Counted from the stretch's first letter, positions 20,994 to 30,630 are shown. The stretch is DNA of 64,000 nucleotides from DUOA01 sp012839095 (GCA_050951505.1 JBMNJE010000001.1:1-64000); one strand, 5' to 3'. Numbers and translations are program-made. The notes: a model not told the origin generated them from the letters alone.

Positions 20994-22467
20994 AGTTTAT
21001 TTTGATTTTCAGGCAAACCGGGTAGTCTGTTTTAATATCTCCTTTAACCTGAATATGCAGACCTTCCGAATCCTGACTGAATGTCACATCTGCTTCATAG
21101 CCCAGGACTGAAATTTCTTCAATATCAAACTCACCTGTCTGGGACTTGTTTTCAGGATCCCGGGGATAACTTCTGATTAAAAGCTTTCCATCGTCGGGGT
21201 ATCTCATAACAAAGGCATACAGATTACCCTTCTTAAAGGTAAACCTAATATCCTCTGATGTATAAGGCACTGGGTCAGAATCCTGGAAGTAACCTCCCGT
21301 AATCTTAGTCGGCCCTTCCCCATACTTCTGCCAGTAAGTTGTACCATATATGCCTTCTCCGTTGCGTTTCAGCCACTCACCGACAGACAGTAGAACCGAC
21401 CTTTCCTCTTCCGTAATTGTGCCATCTGCCTTCGGCCCCACATTAAGAAGCATGCAGCCGTTCTTGCTCACTATATCCACCAGATCACAAACGATATCAA
21501 CAGGGTTTTTGTAATGATTATCCTCAGTATAACCCCATGAGTTGGTGGCTATTGCAGTATCTGTCTGCCAGAACCGCGGATGAAGGTAATCCAGTGCACC
21601 GCGTTCAATATCCAGAACTGCCGAATGAAAGGCATAAGCCTGGTACTTGTAGTTGATGGCCACATCCAGGCCCCATTGGACAGCACGGTTATAGTAATAT
21701 GCTGCAAACTTTTTGATATAGGGCTTGAAAGCAATGTTTTGGATCCACCAGTCAAACCAAACAACCTGCGGCCGGTATTTGTCCACCATTTCGCATGCCC
21801 TGGCCAGCCACCCCTTAAGATGAGCTTCAGAAGGCTGTTCCACATAAATATCCTGGGTCTTATCGCCCCCCTCCTGCTGGTTGCCATAAAAGTCTTCATA
21901 TGCCGGGTCTGTCACATCACTGTCATATTCCAATCCCTTATTAAAGAACCAGCAATGCTCTGCACGATGATTTGAAAGGCAGAATACCAGTCCCCGCTTA
22001 TCCGCTGCCTGCTTCAGTTCACCAATCACATCCCTGCAGGGCCCCATGTTTTTTGCATTCCATCTGGATAATTCACTCTCGTACATTTGAAAACCGTCAT
22101 GATGTTCTGCAACCGGCATTACATATTTGGCACCGGCCTGCTCAAACAGGTCCATCCACTCGTCGGCATTAAAATGCTCTGCCTTGAACATTGGAATAAA
22201 GTCCTTATATCCAAACTCTTTTTGCGGGCCGTATGTTCTAATATGGTGTTCATACTCCCTTCTTTCCTTATCATACATAAAGCGTGGATACCATTCACTG
22301 GAGAAAGCCGGAACGGAATAAACACCCCAGTGTATGAATATACCGAATTTGGCATCCTGATACCATTGCGGCACCGGATAATGACAAAGGGATTCCCATG
22401 AGGCATCATAAGGTCCTTGTGCAATTACCTTATCCACTTCTTTAAGCTTCTGCTCCACAGTCATCAT
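20992..22467 (-). CDS. Alpha-L-fucosidase, GH29
   Basis: A 491-residue glycoside hydrolase removing alpha-linked L-fucose. The (beta/alpha)8 domain spans residues about 30-350: KFGIFIHWGVYSVPAFSSEW near the start, AKYVMPVAEHHDGFQMYES, and VVWFDWWIQN, whose Asp is in the position of the family nucleophile. A C-terminal beta-sandwich follows (about 390-490). There is no signal peptide, so it acts in the cytoplasm on imported oligosaccharides. Last gene of the LacI-controlled operon, 27 bp after the aldo/keto reductase. Confidence 0.93.
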   Translation of the reverse strand: MMTVEQKLKEVDKVIAQGPYDASWESLCHYPVPQWYQDAKFGIFIHWGVYSVPAFSSEWYPRFMYDKERREYEHHIRTYGPQKEFGYKDFIPMFKAEHFNADEWMDLFEQAGAKYVMPVAEHHDGFQMYESELSRWNAKNMGPCRDVIGELKQAADKRGLVFCLSNHRAEHCWFFNKGLEYDSDVTDPAYEDFYGNQQEGGDKTQDIYVEQPSEAHLKGWLARACEMVDKYRPQVVWFDWWIQNIAFKPYIKKFAAYYYNRAVQWGLDVAINYKYQAYAFHSAVLDIERGALDYLHPRFWQTDTAIATNSWGYTEDNHYKNPVDIVCDLVDIVSKNGCMLLNVGPKADGTITEEERSVLLSVGEWLKRNGEGIYGTTYWQKYGEGPTKITGGYFQDSDPVPYTSEDIRFTFKKGNLYAFVMRYPDDGKLLIRSYPRDPENKSQTGEFDIEEISVLGYEADVTFSQDSEGLHIQVKGDIKTDYPVCLKIKIN

Positions 22468-22494
22468 AGTCTGCTCCTTTCGAATGCAATTAAT

Positions 22495-23529
22495 TTATGA
22501 CGGGATAACCCCGTTAACATCCCATAAATCCTCCCATGACTGGTCTTCCTTCCACAGGAATACCTGGCCTTTTATAAGTCTGCAATTCTTGTCTGTGCCT
22601 TCAATCTCCTTCATCTCTTCATCTGTCAAAGGATCTATTGTGGAATGCAATAGATTGCTTAAATACTTCTCTCTGTTAACAGAAAAAGGAATGGGGATCT
22701 GACCGCGTTGAACCGCCCACTTTACACATACCACTGCAGGATGTACATTCAGCCTTTTTGCTATTTTAACGATAACGGGATCCTCTATGTCCACCGTATC
22801 CTGCTCAGTCCTGTCCCGATCGGGACGCCTGGGCGAGCCTATAGGACTATAGCCGATAGGAACTATACCGTTGTCCAGCACAAATTGGAATAATTCCGGC
22901 TGCTGGAAATGGGGATGCAGCTCCATCTGATTGCATGCAGGTTTTATCCTGGCGTCCCTCAGCAGCAATTCGAGTTTTGGGATGGTCATATTGGAGGTGC
23001 CTATATGCCTTACCAATCCCATATCAACCAGCTTCTCCATCTGACGCCAGGTTTTCATATAGTTTTCATGTATGTAGGGCTTCGCATCAGGGTTCCTGGT
23101 ATCAACACTGCAGCCCGGAGGGTGGTGATTGGGGAAAGGCCAGTGCACCAGGTAAAGATCCAGATAGTCCAGCTTCAGATCCTTTAAAGTTTTTGCACAG
23201 GCAATCAGTACATCACCTTCACCATGCATATCATTCCATAGCTTTGAGGTAATCCACAATTCTTCCCTTTTTATCCCTGCCTGCATAAGCTCCCTTAGAA
23301 CCTCTCCTATTAAATGCTCATTTCCATAAACCGCTGCACAGTCTATATGTCTGTATCCTACAGACACAGCCCCTCTCACTGCCTCAGCAACCTCTTCTGC
23401 GGAGTAGCGATCCGAACCAAAGGTACCCAGACCTATAGCCGGAATCCTGGCTCCGGTATATAAGGTTTTGTGAGGGACTTTAGCCGGATCGACACCGTCG
23501 CCGGCTGCAATAAAATTACCTTTCTCCAT
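22495..23529 (-). CDS. Aldo/keto reductase
   Basis: A 344-residue NAD(P)H-dependent oxidoreductase. The AKR barrel shows GYRHIDCAAVYGNEHLIGEV (Asp and Tyr of the catalytic tetrad), the Lys in LWITSKLWND and the His in YLDLYLVHWPFPNHH. The C-terminal cofactor-binding end is IPIPFSVNREKYLSNL. It sits in the operon between the PfkB kinase and the fucosidase, so it may reduce an aldose or lactaldehyde produced by the pathway. The exact substrate cannot be read from sequence. Confidence 0.9.
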   Translation of the reverse strand: MEKGNFIAAGDGVDPAKVPHKTLYTGARIPAIGLGTFGSDRYSAEEVAEAVRGAVSVGYRHIDCAAVYGNEHLIGEVLRELMQAGIKREELWITSKLWNDMHGEGDVLIACAKTLKDLKLDYLDLYLVHWPFPNHHPPGCSVDTRNPDAKPYIHENYMKTWRQMEKLVDMGLVRHIGTSNMTIPKLELLLRDARIKPACNQMELHPHFQQPELFQFVLDNGIVPIGYSPIGSPRRPDRDRTEQDTVDIEDPVIVKIAKRLNVHPAVVCVKWAVQRGQIPIPFSVNREKYLSNLLHSTIDPLTDEEMKEIEGTDKNCRLIKGQVFLWKEDQSWEDLWDVNGVIPS

Positions 23530-23548
23530 TTACAGACCTGCCTTTCTA

Positions 23549-24487
23549 TTATATTTCTGATAATTTTTCATACTTGATCATTGAAAGAAATGTATTGACC
23601 TTATCCACGGTTACCCATCCGGTTTTGAAGAATTGTGTATTGGCAGTTCCGCAGGCCATGCCAAGCCTGATTATCTCCACCGGCTGCATTCCGCGATGGA
23701 GCCCTGCTGCACAGCCGGCAACAAATGAATCGCCGGAACCTACAGTATTAACTACCTTGATCTCCGGAGTGGTAAAGTGGTAGATGCCGTCCTCCAGTGC
23801 TGCCATACAACCCTGCTTCCCAAGTGAAATTACAGGCATCTGGATTCCCAGCTCCCTGAACTTCCTTAAGGCATCCACATAATCACTCATATTTTTGGGT
23901 TTCCTCTTCATGACAGATGTCAGCTCATCAGCATTTGGTTTTATCATATACGGCTTTTGCTTTATACCTTCCAGAAAATACTCTCCACTGGTATCCAATA
24001 TGAATTTTTTTCCGCTTTCCCCCGCCATACGAATGAGAGTGGCGTATAAGTCCCTGGGCATGCCTTTGGGAAGACTTCCTGAAGCAGTCACTACCGAACA
24101 TTCCTGAAGCAGTTCCTGATACCGCCCAAGAAACCTCTCTCCTTCCTCAGGAGTGACAACCGGCCCCGGTTCCAGGATTTCTGTTGAAGTGATATTCTTT
24201 TCATCAGTGACATTTATGCAAATCCGTGATTCACCCTGAATAGTGATAAATCGGCTGTCCATTCCCTGTTCCTTGACGCTCTCCTCTATCTGCCTGCCTG
24301 TGCTTCCTCCGACCAGACCGGTAACCATGACTTTTTCTCCAAGCAGGTGGGCCACTCTTGCAACGTTCAAGCCTTTCCCGCCTGCAGTAGCGGTCATGGC
24401 ACGCGGCCGAAAGACTTTGCCCACCTGGAAGTCATCCACGGCATATACCTTGTCTATGGCAGGATTCATATTGATGGCCAGTATCAT
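23549..24487 (-). CDS. PfkB-family hexose-phosphate kinase (1-phosphofructokinase/tagatose-6-P kinase type)
   Basis: A 312-residue ribokinase-superfamily kinase. It has the N-terminal MILAINMNPAIDKVY and TAGGKGLNVARVAHLLG (PfkB signature 1) and the C-terminal NTVGSGDSFVAGCAAGL (signature 2) with the catalytic Asp. The start is typical of the 1-phosphofructokinase/tagatose-6-phosphate kinase subgroup. With an FGGY kinase and a GatY-like aldolase in the same operon, it likely makes a ketose 1,6-bisphosphate. 12 bp separate it from the dehydrogenase. Confidence 0.9.
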   Translation of the reverse strand: MILAINMNPAIDKVYAVDDFQVGKVFRPRAMTATAGGKGLNVARVAHLLGEKVMVTGLVGGSTGRQIEESVKEQGMDSRFITIQGESRICINVTDEKNITSTEILEPGPVVTPEEGERFLGRYQELLQECSVVTASGSLPKGMPRDLYATLIRMAGESGKKFILDTSGEYFLEGIKQKPYMIKPNADELTSVMKRKPKNMSDYVDALRKFRELGIQMPVISLGKQGCMAALEDGIYHFTTPEIKVVNTVGSGDSFVAGCAAGLHRGMQPVEIIRLGMACGTANTQFFKTGWVTVDKVNTFLSMIKYEKLSEI

Positions 24488-24499
24488 ATCATTCTCATC

Positions 24500-25546
24500 C
24501 TATTCATTCATTAGTAGTATTTTACCCTTTACCTTGCCGGGGATTTTATAATAATCGAAGGCTCTTTTAGCCTGGGATAAGGGTAATTTGCTGTAAATCA
24601 TGTCTTCATCATACTTAAGAGCCCCTGTGGAAAAGAAGTGGGCTGTCAGTTCCCACTCGGCTCCTGGAAAAGGTGCGCTGTATGACATCCATGAACCCGT
24701 TAGAGTAAATTCCTTACGATGCATGTTTTCAAACAGCCTGGGTGAAAAAACCAGATCCCTGGTTGGAGTACCTATGAAACAAAGCTTGGAGCGATTGCCG
24801 GCTATTTCAAATGAAAGCTTCATTGTAATATCTGAGCCAGCCGTTTCAAATACAAAGCCAAAACCCTTGTCTTCAGTCAACGCTTTAGCCCTGTCCTTAA
24901 ATCCGTCATCCAACGTATTTATTACAACATCGGCACCCAGTTTTTTTGCCAGACTTAACCGGTCGTTGTCTATATCAAATACAAACACTCTTTTTGCTCC
25001 AAAGATTTTAGCCCATTGAGCAGTAAACAAACCGATGGTGCCTGCGCCTAAAATGGCAGTATCCTCTCCGCCCCGGAAGCCGGCGTGCCGCAAACCATGC
25101 AGCGCTACTGTTGAAGGTTCAAACAAAGCGCCTTGTTCAAAGGAAAGGCCGGCATCAAATTTTATTGCGTTTCTTGCCGGGAGTTTGACATACTCGGCAA
25201 AGCTGCCCTGTATTCTGGAGCCGATAAAGCTGTAAAACTTGCACAGTGAATAACTGCCTTTCTGACAATCATCGCATTTGAAACACGGAATAAGGGGTAC
25301 ACCTGCAATCCTGTCACCTACATTCAGACTTTTTACCCCTTTTCCTCTTTCAACAATTTCACCTGAGAATTCATGGCCTAAAACAATGGGATAATAATGA
25401 GCACCATTGTTCAGTACTCTTGGCACATCCGAGCCACATATTCCGGAAGCCCGGACTTTAACAAGTACCTCTTCATCACTGATTTCAGGAGTCGGATATT
25501 CTTCATACCTGATATCATCATTTGCATGCAGCACCGCTGCCTTCAT
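24500..25546 (-). CDS. Zinc-dependent polyol dehydrogenase (GatD-like MDR family)
   Basis: A 348-residue medium-chain dehydrogenase. It has the catalytic zinc site (ASGICGSDVPR; GHEFSGEIVERG), a structural zinc loop with four Cys (PCFKCDDCQKGSYSLCKF), and the Rossmann motif AILGAGTIGLFTAQWAKIFG near residue 170. It resembles galactitol-1-phosphate or sorbitol dehydrogenases; without a PTS nearby it more likely oxidises a free polyol to a ketose. It overlaps the FGGY kinase stop by 4 nt. Confidence 0.9.
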   Translation of the reverse strand: MKAAVLHANDDIRYEEYPTPEISDEEVLVKVRASGICGSDVPRVLNNGAHYYPIVLGHEFSGEIVERGKGVKSLNVGDRIAGVPLIPCFKCDDCQKGSYSLCKFYSFIGSRIQGSFAEYVKLPARNAIKFDAGLSFEQGALFEPSTVALHGLRHAGFRGGEDTAILGAGTIGLFTAQWAKIFGAKRVFVFDIDNDRLSLAKKLGADVVINTLDDGFKDRAKALTEDKGFGFVFETAGSDITMKLSFEIAGNRSKLCFIGTPTRDLVFSPRLFENMHRKEFTLTGSWMSYSAPFPGAEWELTAHFFSTGALKYDEDMIYSKLPLSQAKRAFDYYKIPGKVKGKILLMNE

Positions 25547-27063
25547 TGGATCGCCCCGCTTTCAGCAAATACGCTCTTTAACTGATCATACAGCTTCAGG
25601 TAGACTTCAAAATATTTCTGGTACTTTGCATGTACCTCCAAATCAGGCCCGTGTATTCTGGTAATGGAAACGGTTCTTGCCGCTGCCTCATAAAAATCTG
25701 TGTACACTCCGCTTCCTGTCCCGGCAAGAATGGCTGCTCCCAAAGTAGTAGCCGTATCTGAGCCCGGAACCTTAATTACTTTTCCAGTCACATCAGCTTT
25801 GATTTGAGTCCACAGTCTGCTGTTGGCTGCACCGCCCATTGCAATCAACTCCTTAACATCAGCACCTGCTTCCTGAGCGGTTACCAGATTATGATGGAGT
25901 GCATAGGCACATCCTTCAAGAGTTGCCCGAATCATATGGGCTCTGGACTTGCCATAATCCAAACCGTAAAAGACACCTTTGGCATTCTTATCCCAGACAG
26001 GGGATCTCTCCCCCGCCATGTAGGGCAGGAATATAACACCTTCGGATCCCGGTTGTATTGCCGCTGCCTCATTATCCATAATCTGAAAAGCACTTATGCC
26101 CATAACCTTTTCCTGTGCTTCTTCCCATGCCCCGAGCTCCTGTCTGAACCATTTCAAAGACCCGCCTCCAACGGTTCCTCCTTGAAGAAGCCATAAATCA
26201 GGAACAACATGATAACTTAAAATAAGTTTCGGGTGGGCTGCAGCCCTGTCCTGACAAATACTCATACCGCCGGCCTGGCCGCCCTGTTCCTGTGTCTGAC
26301 CCGGCTTTACCACACCTGCACCCAGGGTGCCGCAGGCTGCATCCAGGCCCCCGGCAACTACAGGAATCCCGGCATATAAACCGCATTCTTCGGCAGCCTG
26401 CCGCGTGACTTCACCAACAACCTCATGGCATAAATGGATATCCGGCAGTTTTTCCAATGGTATACCGAGTTCCTCGCTTAATTTCCCATCCCACTGACCG
26501 GTTTGTATATCAAAGAAGTGCAGACCATAGCCTTGCGATATATCCTGTGTGATTTTACCGGTAAGCTTATATACAATATAACTGTTGCATTGTAGGAATT
26601 TATATGTACTATGGTAAATATCAGGCTTGTACCTTTGATACCAGAGTATCTTTGGAGTGGTATAGGTGGGTTCAAAGGGATTTCCGCATACCTCGAAGAT
26701 CCTGTCAAAGCCCAGTCTTTCCGATACTTCTTTGCATATTCCCTCTGCTCTGGTATCCATCCAAATAGGTGTCTTGTCCAGAACATTTCCATATTTGTCA
26801 AGCGGAATGGCCGACCAGCTTTGGCCGTCCACTCCGATTCCCGCTATCTGCCGTGCATCTGTTCGGGATATCCGGATTGTTTCCCTAACCGCCAGACATA
26901 CGGCTTCCCACCACTCCCTCGGATCCTGTTCAGCATGGCCGGGAGCCGGATAGTAAACCCCATATTGTTTAGTGGATTGGGCAAGGACATTGCCATTAGT
27001 GTCGAACAATGCAGCCTTGCATGCAGATGTACCGATATCTATCCCCAACAAGAGCTTTTCCAT
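25543..27063 (-). CDS. FGGY-family carbohydrate kinase (xylulokinase-like)
   Basis: A 506-residue ATP-dependent sugar kinase of the FGGY fold. The N-terminal actin-like domain begins LLLGIDIGTSACKAALFDTN and contains GIGVDGQSWSAIPLD with the catalytic-type Asp. The C-terminal domain has the ATP-binding GGAANSRLWTQIKADVTGK. Length and motifs fit xylulokinases, but FGGY substrates (xylulose, tagatose, fuculose, ribulose) are hard to predict. Second gene of the operon, 15 bp after the aldolase. Confidence 0.9.
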   Translation of the reverse strand: MEKLLLGIDIGTSACKAALFDTNGNVLAQSTKQYGVYYPAPGHAEQDPREWWEAVCLAVRETIRISRTDARQIAGIGVDGQSWSAIPLDKYGNVLDKTPIWMDTRAEGICKEVSERLGFDRIFEVCGNPFEPTYTTPKILWYQRYKPDIYHSTYKFLQCNSYIVYKLTGKITQDISQGYGLHFFDIQTGQWDGKLSEELGIPLEKLPDIHLCHEVVGEVTRQAAEECGLYAGIPVVAGGLDAACGTLGAGVVKPGQTQEQGGQAGGMSICQDRAAAHPKLILSYHVVPDLWLLQGGTVGGGSLKWFRQELGAWEEAQEKVMGISAFQIMDNEAAAIQPGSEGVIFLPYMAGERSPVWDKNAKGVFYGLDYGKSRAHMIRATLEGCAYALHHNLVTAQEAGADVKELIAMGGAANSRLWTQIKADVTGKVIKVPGSDTATTLGAAILAGTGSGVYTDFYEAAARTVSITRIHGPDLEVHAKYQKYFEVYLKLYDQLKSVFAESGAIQ

Positions 27064-27078
27064 AGTAATTACCCCAGC

Positions 27079-27966
27079 CTACAACCTTTTCAGTTCATCA
27101 GCAAACCCATTGCTCATGCACATCCTGATTTTCTCCCTTACAGCCTTTTTTACAGCCTGCTTGGCATTCCCCATGTAATTCCTTGGATCATTTTCATCAG
27201 GATTGTTTTTGAAGCACTCTTTTATGGCATCAGCCATAGGAATTTTCAGTTCAGTTGCTATGTTGATCTTGCATATTCCTCTTCTTATGGCTTCCCTTAT
27301 ACTTGCTTCCGGTACACCGGATGCTCCATGAAGCACCAGGGGAACATCAACAACCTCTTTTATGGAGGACAGGCGCTGAAAATCCAGCTTAGGCTCTCCC
27401 TTGTACATGCCATGAGCCGTACCGATGGCGATGGCCAGAAAATCGATTCCGGTGGCCTCAACAAATTCCTTTGCTTCCGAGGGGACGGTAAATGCCGCAT
27501 CCCTTTCATCAACAAAAACGTCATCTTCCACTCCGCCAATCCGACCCAGCTCACCTTCCACTGCCACACCGCAGTAATGAGCTGTTTCCACTACCTTTCT
27601 CACAAGCTCTACGTTTTCTCCGTAAGGAAGCTGAGAACCGTCAATCATAACGGAAGTGTAGCCATGCTGAATACATTGAACAATTGTTTTATAGGAGGGA
27701 CAATGATCTACATGAAGGGCAATAGGAATATCATATATTTTAGCTGCCTCTTTTACGCATGCTGCTATATATGGGATTCCTGCATGTTTCAGAGTACCGG
27801 GCGTTGTCTGTATTATGACCGGGGCGCGTTCTTCCGCCGCTCCTTCTGCCACAGCCTGAATTGTTTCAAGGTTATGTACGTTAAAAGCAGCAATGGCAAC
27901 GCCTTTTTCCCTGGCCTTCTGTAAGAAAAATATCGGGTTAATAAGAGACATGCTAAAGACCCCCAA
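27079..27966 (-). CDS. Class II ketose-bisphosphate aldolase (GatY/Fba-like)
   Basis: A 295-residue zinc aldolase. It has IPIALHVDHCPSYKTIVQC (zinc His and catalytic Asp), the EGELGRIGGVEDD loop, the zinc His in GTAHGMYKGEP, and PLVLHGASGVPEASI with the third zinc His. It cleaves a ketose 1,6-bisphosphate, for example tagatose or fructose, into DHAP and glyceraldehyde 3-phosphate. I cannot fix the sugar stereochemistry. Start 27966 is kept; ATG 27951 (MSLINPIF) is also possible. First gene of the six-gene operon, directly behind a promoter and operator. Confidence 0.92.
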   Translation of the reverse strand: MGVFSMSLINPIFFLQKAREKGVAIAAFNVHNLETIQAVAEGAAEERAPVIIQTTPGTLKHAGIPYIAACVKEAAKIYDIPIALHVDHCPSYKTIVQCIQHGYTSVMIDGSQLPYGENVELVRKVVETAHYCGVAVEGELGRIGGVEDDVFVDERDAAFTVPSEAKEFVEATGIDFLAIAIGTAHGMYKGEPKLDFQRLSSIKEVVDVPLVLHGASGVPEASIREAIRRGICKINIATELKIPMADAIKECFKNNPDENDPRNYMGNAKQAVKKAVREKIRMCMSNGFADELKRL

Positions 27967-28006
27967 TAACTATAGTATTTCGGAACCGCAAAACCATGTT
28001 GGCGAA

Positions 28007-28058
28007 AACGAAACGTTTCGTTATTAAAATAGTATCATAGGATATGCCTTGCAGTCAA
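28007..28058 (-). promoter_or_regulatory. Promoter and LacI-type operator of the catabolic operon
   Basis: On the minus strand TTGACT (28053-28058), an 18-nt spacer and TACTAT (28029-28034) are followed at the expected transcription start by the perfect 16-bp palindrome AACGAAACGTTTCGTT (28007-28022). The central CG and half-site symmetry are typical of LacI/GalR operators. Binding there would block transcription of the aldolase operon. Confidence 0.85.
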
Positions 28059-28161
28059 TTACTTTAAAAACTTCATAAACTGAAGATTTATAAATTTGAA
28101 GATTCGAAATCCGAGGTATTCCTGGGCTGGCTGGATGTGTTTTAAGACATTCAAGACAGTA

Positions 28162-28212
28162 TTGACATAATAATTCATGAGGTGTAGACTGTATTTAGAG
28201 CTAAACGTTTCG
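28162..28212 (+). promoter_or_regulatory. Promoter and second operator of the lacI-type gene
   Basis: TTGACA (28162-28167), a 17-nt spacer and TAGACT (28185-28190) precede the LacI-type gene. AAACGTTTCG at 28203-28212 shares the core of the perfect palindrome at 28007-28022 and lies just after the start of transcription, suggesting autoregulation and perhaps looping between the two sites, which are about 190 bp apart. Confidence 0.75.
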
Positions 28213-28229
28213 CCACAGGATGTGATATT

Positions 28230-29237
28230 ATGGCTGCCACTATCAAAGATGTGGCAAAGTATACAGGTCTGTCAATTGCAACAGTTTCTAAATATATCAA
28301 CGGAGGACGGGTTCTGGAGAAGAACAAGGTTCTCATTGATGAAGCGATCAGAGTATTGGACTTCAAGATTAATGAAATGGCGAGAGGTCTGAAAACGAAT
28401 CGTTCGATGACAGCAGGCATTCTCATTCCCAGCCTGGAGAATATTTTCTTTACCAGCATTGTATCAAATGTAGAGAATATACTTTTGCAAAACGGATACA
28501 GCTCCATAGTCTGTGACTATAGAGAAAATCCTGAACTGGAAAAAGAAAAGCTGGATTTTCTGATAAGCAAAATGGTAGACGGAATTATCATGGTGCCTCA
28601 TGGCAGCAACTCAGCCTATATTCAGCAGGTGGTTGAAAAAGGGATTCCCGTTGTATTCATAGACCGGCATTTAAAAGATGTACATTGCGATGTGGTGCTG
28701 GCAGATAACATTAATGCATCTTATGATGCAATAGAGCAGCTAATTGTCCGCGGCCACAAACGTATCGGTATCATATGCGGACCCAAGAATATCTTTACTA
28801 CTGAAGAACGACTGAAAGGCTATATTCGGGCTCACGAAGATTACGCTGTTGACATTGATAAGAAGCTTGTGCTATTCGGTAATTATGATGTGGAAAGCGG
28901 TTATCGTATGCTTAATCGCTTGATGGATGTAAAAAAGCCTCCAACTGCTATATTTGTAACTAATTATGAAATGACTCTGGGCGCTGTCATGGCGATCAAT
29001 GAGAGGAATATAAAGATACCGGACCAAATATCATTAATCGGATTCGACAATATACAATTGGCCAGAATTGTGAAGCCTTCACTGTCCATTGTGGTTCAGC
29101 CAATGAAGGAGATAGGAGAAAAAGCTGCTAAGATATTGTTAAGCAGGCTCAATAAGGAGAATCAGGGAAGCCCTGCGGTTAATAGGCTAAAGACTGAATT
29201 GTTGATCAAGGAATCCGTAAAGTCATTTATAGATTGA
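28230..29237 (+). CDS. LacI-family transcriptional regulator
   Basis: A 335-residue repressor. The N-terminal HTH (ATIKDVAKYTGLSIATVSKY, followed by INGG and a hinge helix) is classic LacI. The periplasmic-binding-protein-like sensor domain runs from about residue 60 (TAGILIPSLENIFFTSIVSN) to the end. Divergent from the aldolase operon, with operator palindromes in the shared region, so it very likely senses a sugar or sugar phosphate of that pathway. Confidence 0.95.
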   Translation: MAATIKDVAKYTGLSIATVSKYINGGRVLEKNKVLIDEAIRVLDFKINEMARGLKTNRSMTAGILIPSLENIFFTSIVSNVENILLQNGYSSIVCDYRENPELEKEKLDFLISKMVDGIIMVPHGSNSAYIQQVVEKGIPVVFIDRHLKDVHCDVVLADNINASYDAIEQLIVRGHKRIGIICGPKNIFTTEERLKGYIRAHEDYAVDIDKKLVLFGNYDVESGYRMLNRLMDVKKPPTAIFVTNYEMTLGAVMAINERNIKIPDQISLIGFDNIQLARIVKPSLSIVVQPMKEIGEKAAKILLSRLNKENQGSPAVNRLKTELLIKESVKSFID

Positions 29238-29382
29238 TGCATCTGTCATGAAAGTAAACAGTATACCGGACCTTGAACAGAATTAAGTAAACCTGTTACA
29301 CTGCAGAAAATACTTAATAATGGGATTGACTTATTCAGTGATACTGTAGATTTCATAACATTTTACAGACAGGAGCATGTCA

Positions 29383-30510
29383 ATGAATCTGAAAATAGGT
29401 ATTGCAGGAGCAAGAGGATTAAGTACAGTTTTAGGTTTCCGGTCCATTCCCGGAGTCTCTGTGACGGCACTGTGTGATTTAAATGAAGAATTGCTGGCAG
29501 AACAATCCGTCAAATTCCACATTCCAAAGACATATAGGTTTTTCGAAGATATGCTGGAATCGGACATTGATGCGGTAGTAGTGGCCACTCCCATGCAGTT
29601 TCATTTCCAGCAGACGATGACTGCACTGGAAGCAGGCAAACATGTATTGAGTGAAGTTACAGCGGGTGTGACCGTTGACGAGCTGTGGTGGCTCAAGGAA
29701 TCAGTAGAGAAATGCAAGAAAGTATATATGATGGCAGAAAACTACTGCTATATTCCCGAGAACCAGATAATCAAAAATATGGTGAAGGCAGGCCTTTTTG
29801 GTGAAGTATACTTTGGCGAAGGCGAATATATACATGATATAAAAAGCCTGGCCGCCTACCCGGATGGTAAGAGTTCCTGGAGGAAGTTCTGGCAGCTGGG
29901 CAAAAGAGGAGCCTTCTACCCTACCCACAGCATAGGCCCTGTTATGCAGTGGTTTAAAGGAGATCGAATAAAAAGCGTCTCCTGTTTCGGAACAGGCTGG
30001 CATACAGCACCGGAGTTCAGACAGGAGGACACGACTATAACAATTTGCCAGTTAGCCAGCGGCAAGCTGGTAAAAATCCGGATAGACTGCATCTCTGAAA
30101 GGCCTCATAATATGTCTTACTATTCACTGCAGGGTACCAGGGGCTGCTATGAAGCACCGAGGGGGCTTGGAGATACACATAAAATCTGGCTGAAGGACAT
30201 GGATGACAACACTGATAATGCAAAATGGAGACCTTTATCTGATTATACGGAATATCTGCCTGAACGATATAAGAATCTGACTGAGGAACAGAAAAAAGCC
30301 GGTCACTGGGGAGCAGACTTCTTTGTGGCACAGGATTTTGTAGAAGCTGTTCGAAATGGCAGCAAACCTGCGATAGACGTGTATGATGCTTGCGAATGGA
30401 CAGCTGTGGGGCTGCTATCAGAGCTGTCTGTAATGAACGGCGGAAGACCTGTGGAAATGCCGGATTTCAGGAAAGCATCTTCCGCAAAAGATCAGATAAT
30501 TAAACTATGA
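29383..30510 (+). CDS. Gfo/Idh/MocA-family oxidoreductase
   Basis: A 375-residue NAD(P)-dependent sugar oxidoreductase. It has the N-terminal Rossmann fold (KIGIAGARGLSTVLGFRSIP, a GxxG variant) and the segment VVVATPMQFHFQQTMTALEA followed by GKHVLSEVTAGV, where most family members have EKP; here the Lys is not obvious and is replaced by TAG. The C-terminal alpha/beta domain contains GAFYPTHSIGPVMQW with the conserved His. ATG 29383 fits better than 29377 because AGGAG then has 7-nt spacing. Substrate unknown. Same strand as the LacI gene. Confidence 0.88.
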   Translation: MNLKIGIAGARGLSTVLGFRSIPGVSVTALCDLNEELLAEQSVKFHIPKTYRFFEDMLESDIDAVVVATPMQFHFQQTMTALEAGKHVLSEVTAGVTVDELWWLKESVEKCKKVYMMAENYCYIPENQIIKNMVKAGLFGEVYFGEGEYIHDIKSLAAYPDGKSSWRKFWQLGKRGAFYPTHSIGPVMQWFKGDRIKSVSCFGTGWHTAPEFRQEDTTITICQLASGKLVKIRIDCISERPHNMSYYSLQGTRGCYEAPRGLGDTHKIWLKDMDDNTDNAKWRPLSDYTEYLPERYKNLTEEQKKAGHWGADFFVAQDFVEAVRNGSKPAIDVYDACEWTAVGLLSELSVMNGGRPVEMPDFRKASSAKDQIIKL

Positions 30511-30630
30511 CCTATAACTCATACATAGATTCAAGTACTATTCCACGAAGATTATAAAGATTATATATGCGGGATCTGTGGTACAAGGTGTATTAGCTGC
30601 TGATTATTATGAAAGGTCAGGGGTAAACAT

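Noticed and set aside
26611..27924. 437-codon plus-strand frame
   Set aside because: Antisense to the FGGY kinase and aldolase; no family resemblance, no proper start region; explained by codon bias of the true genes.
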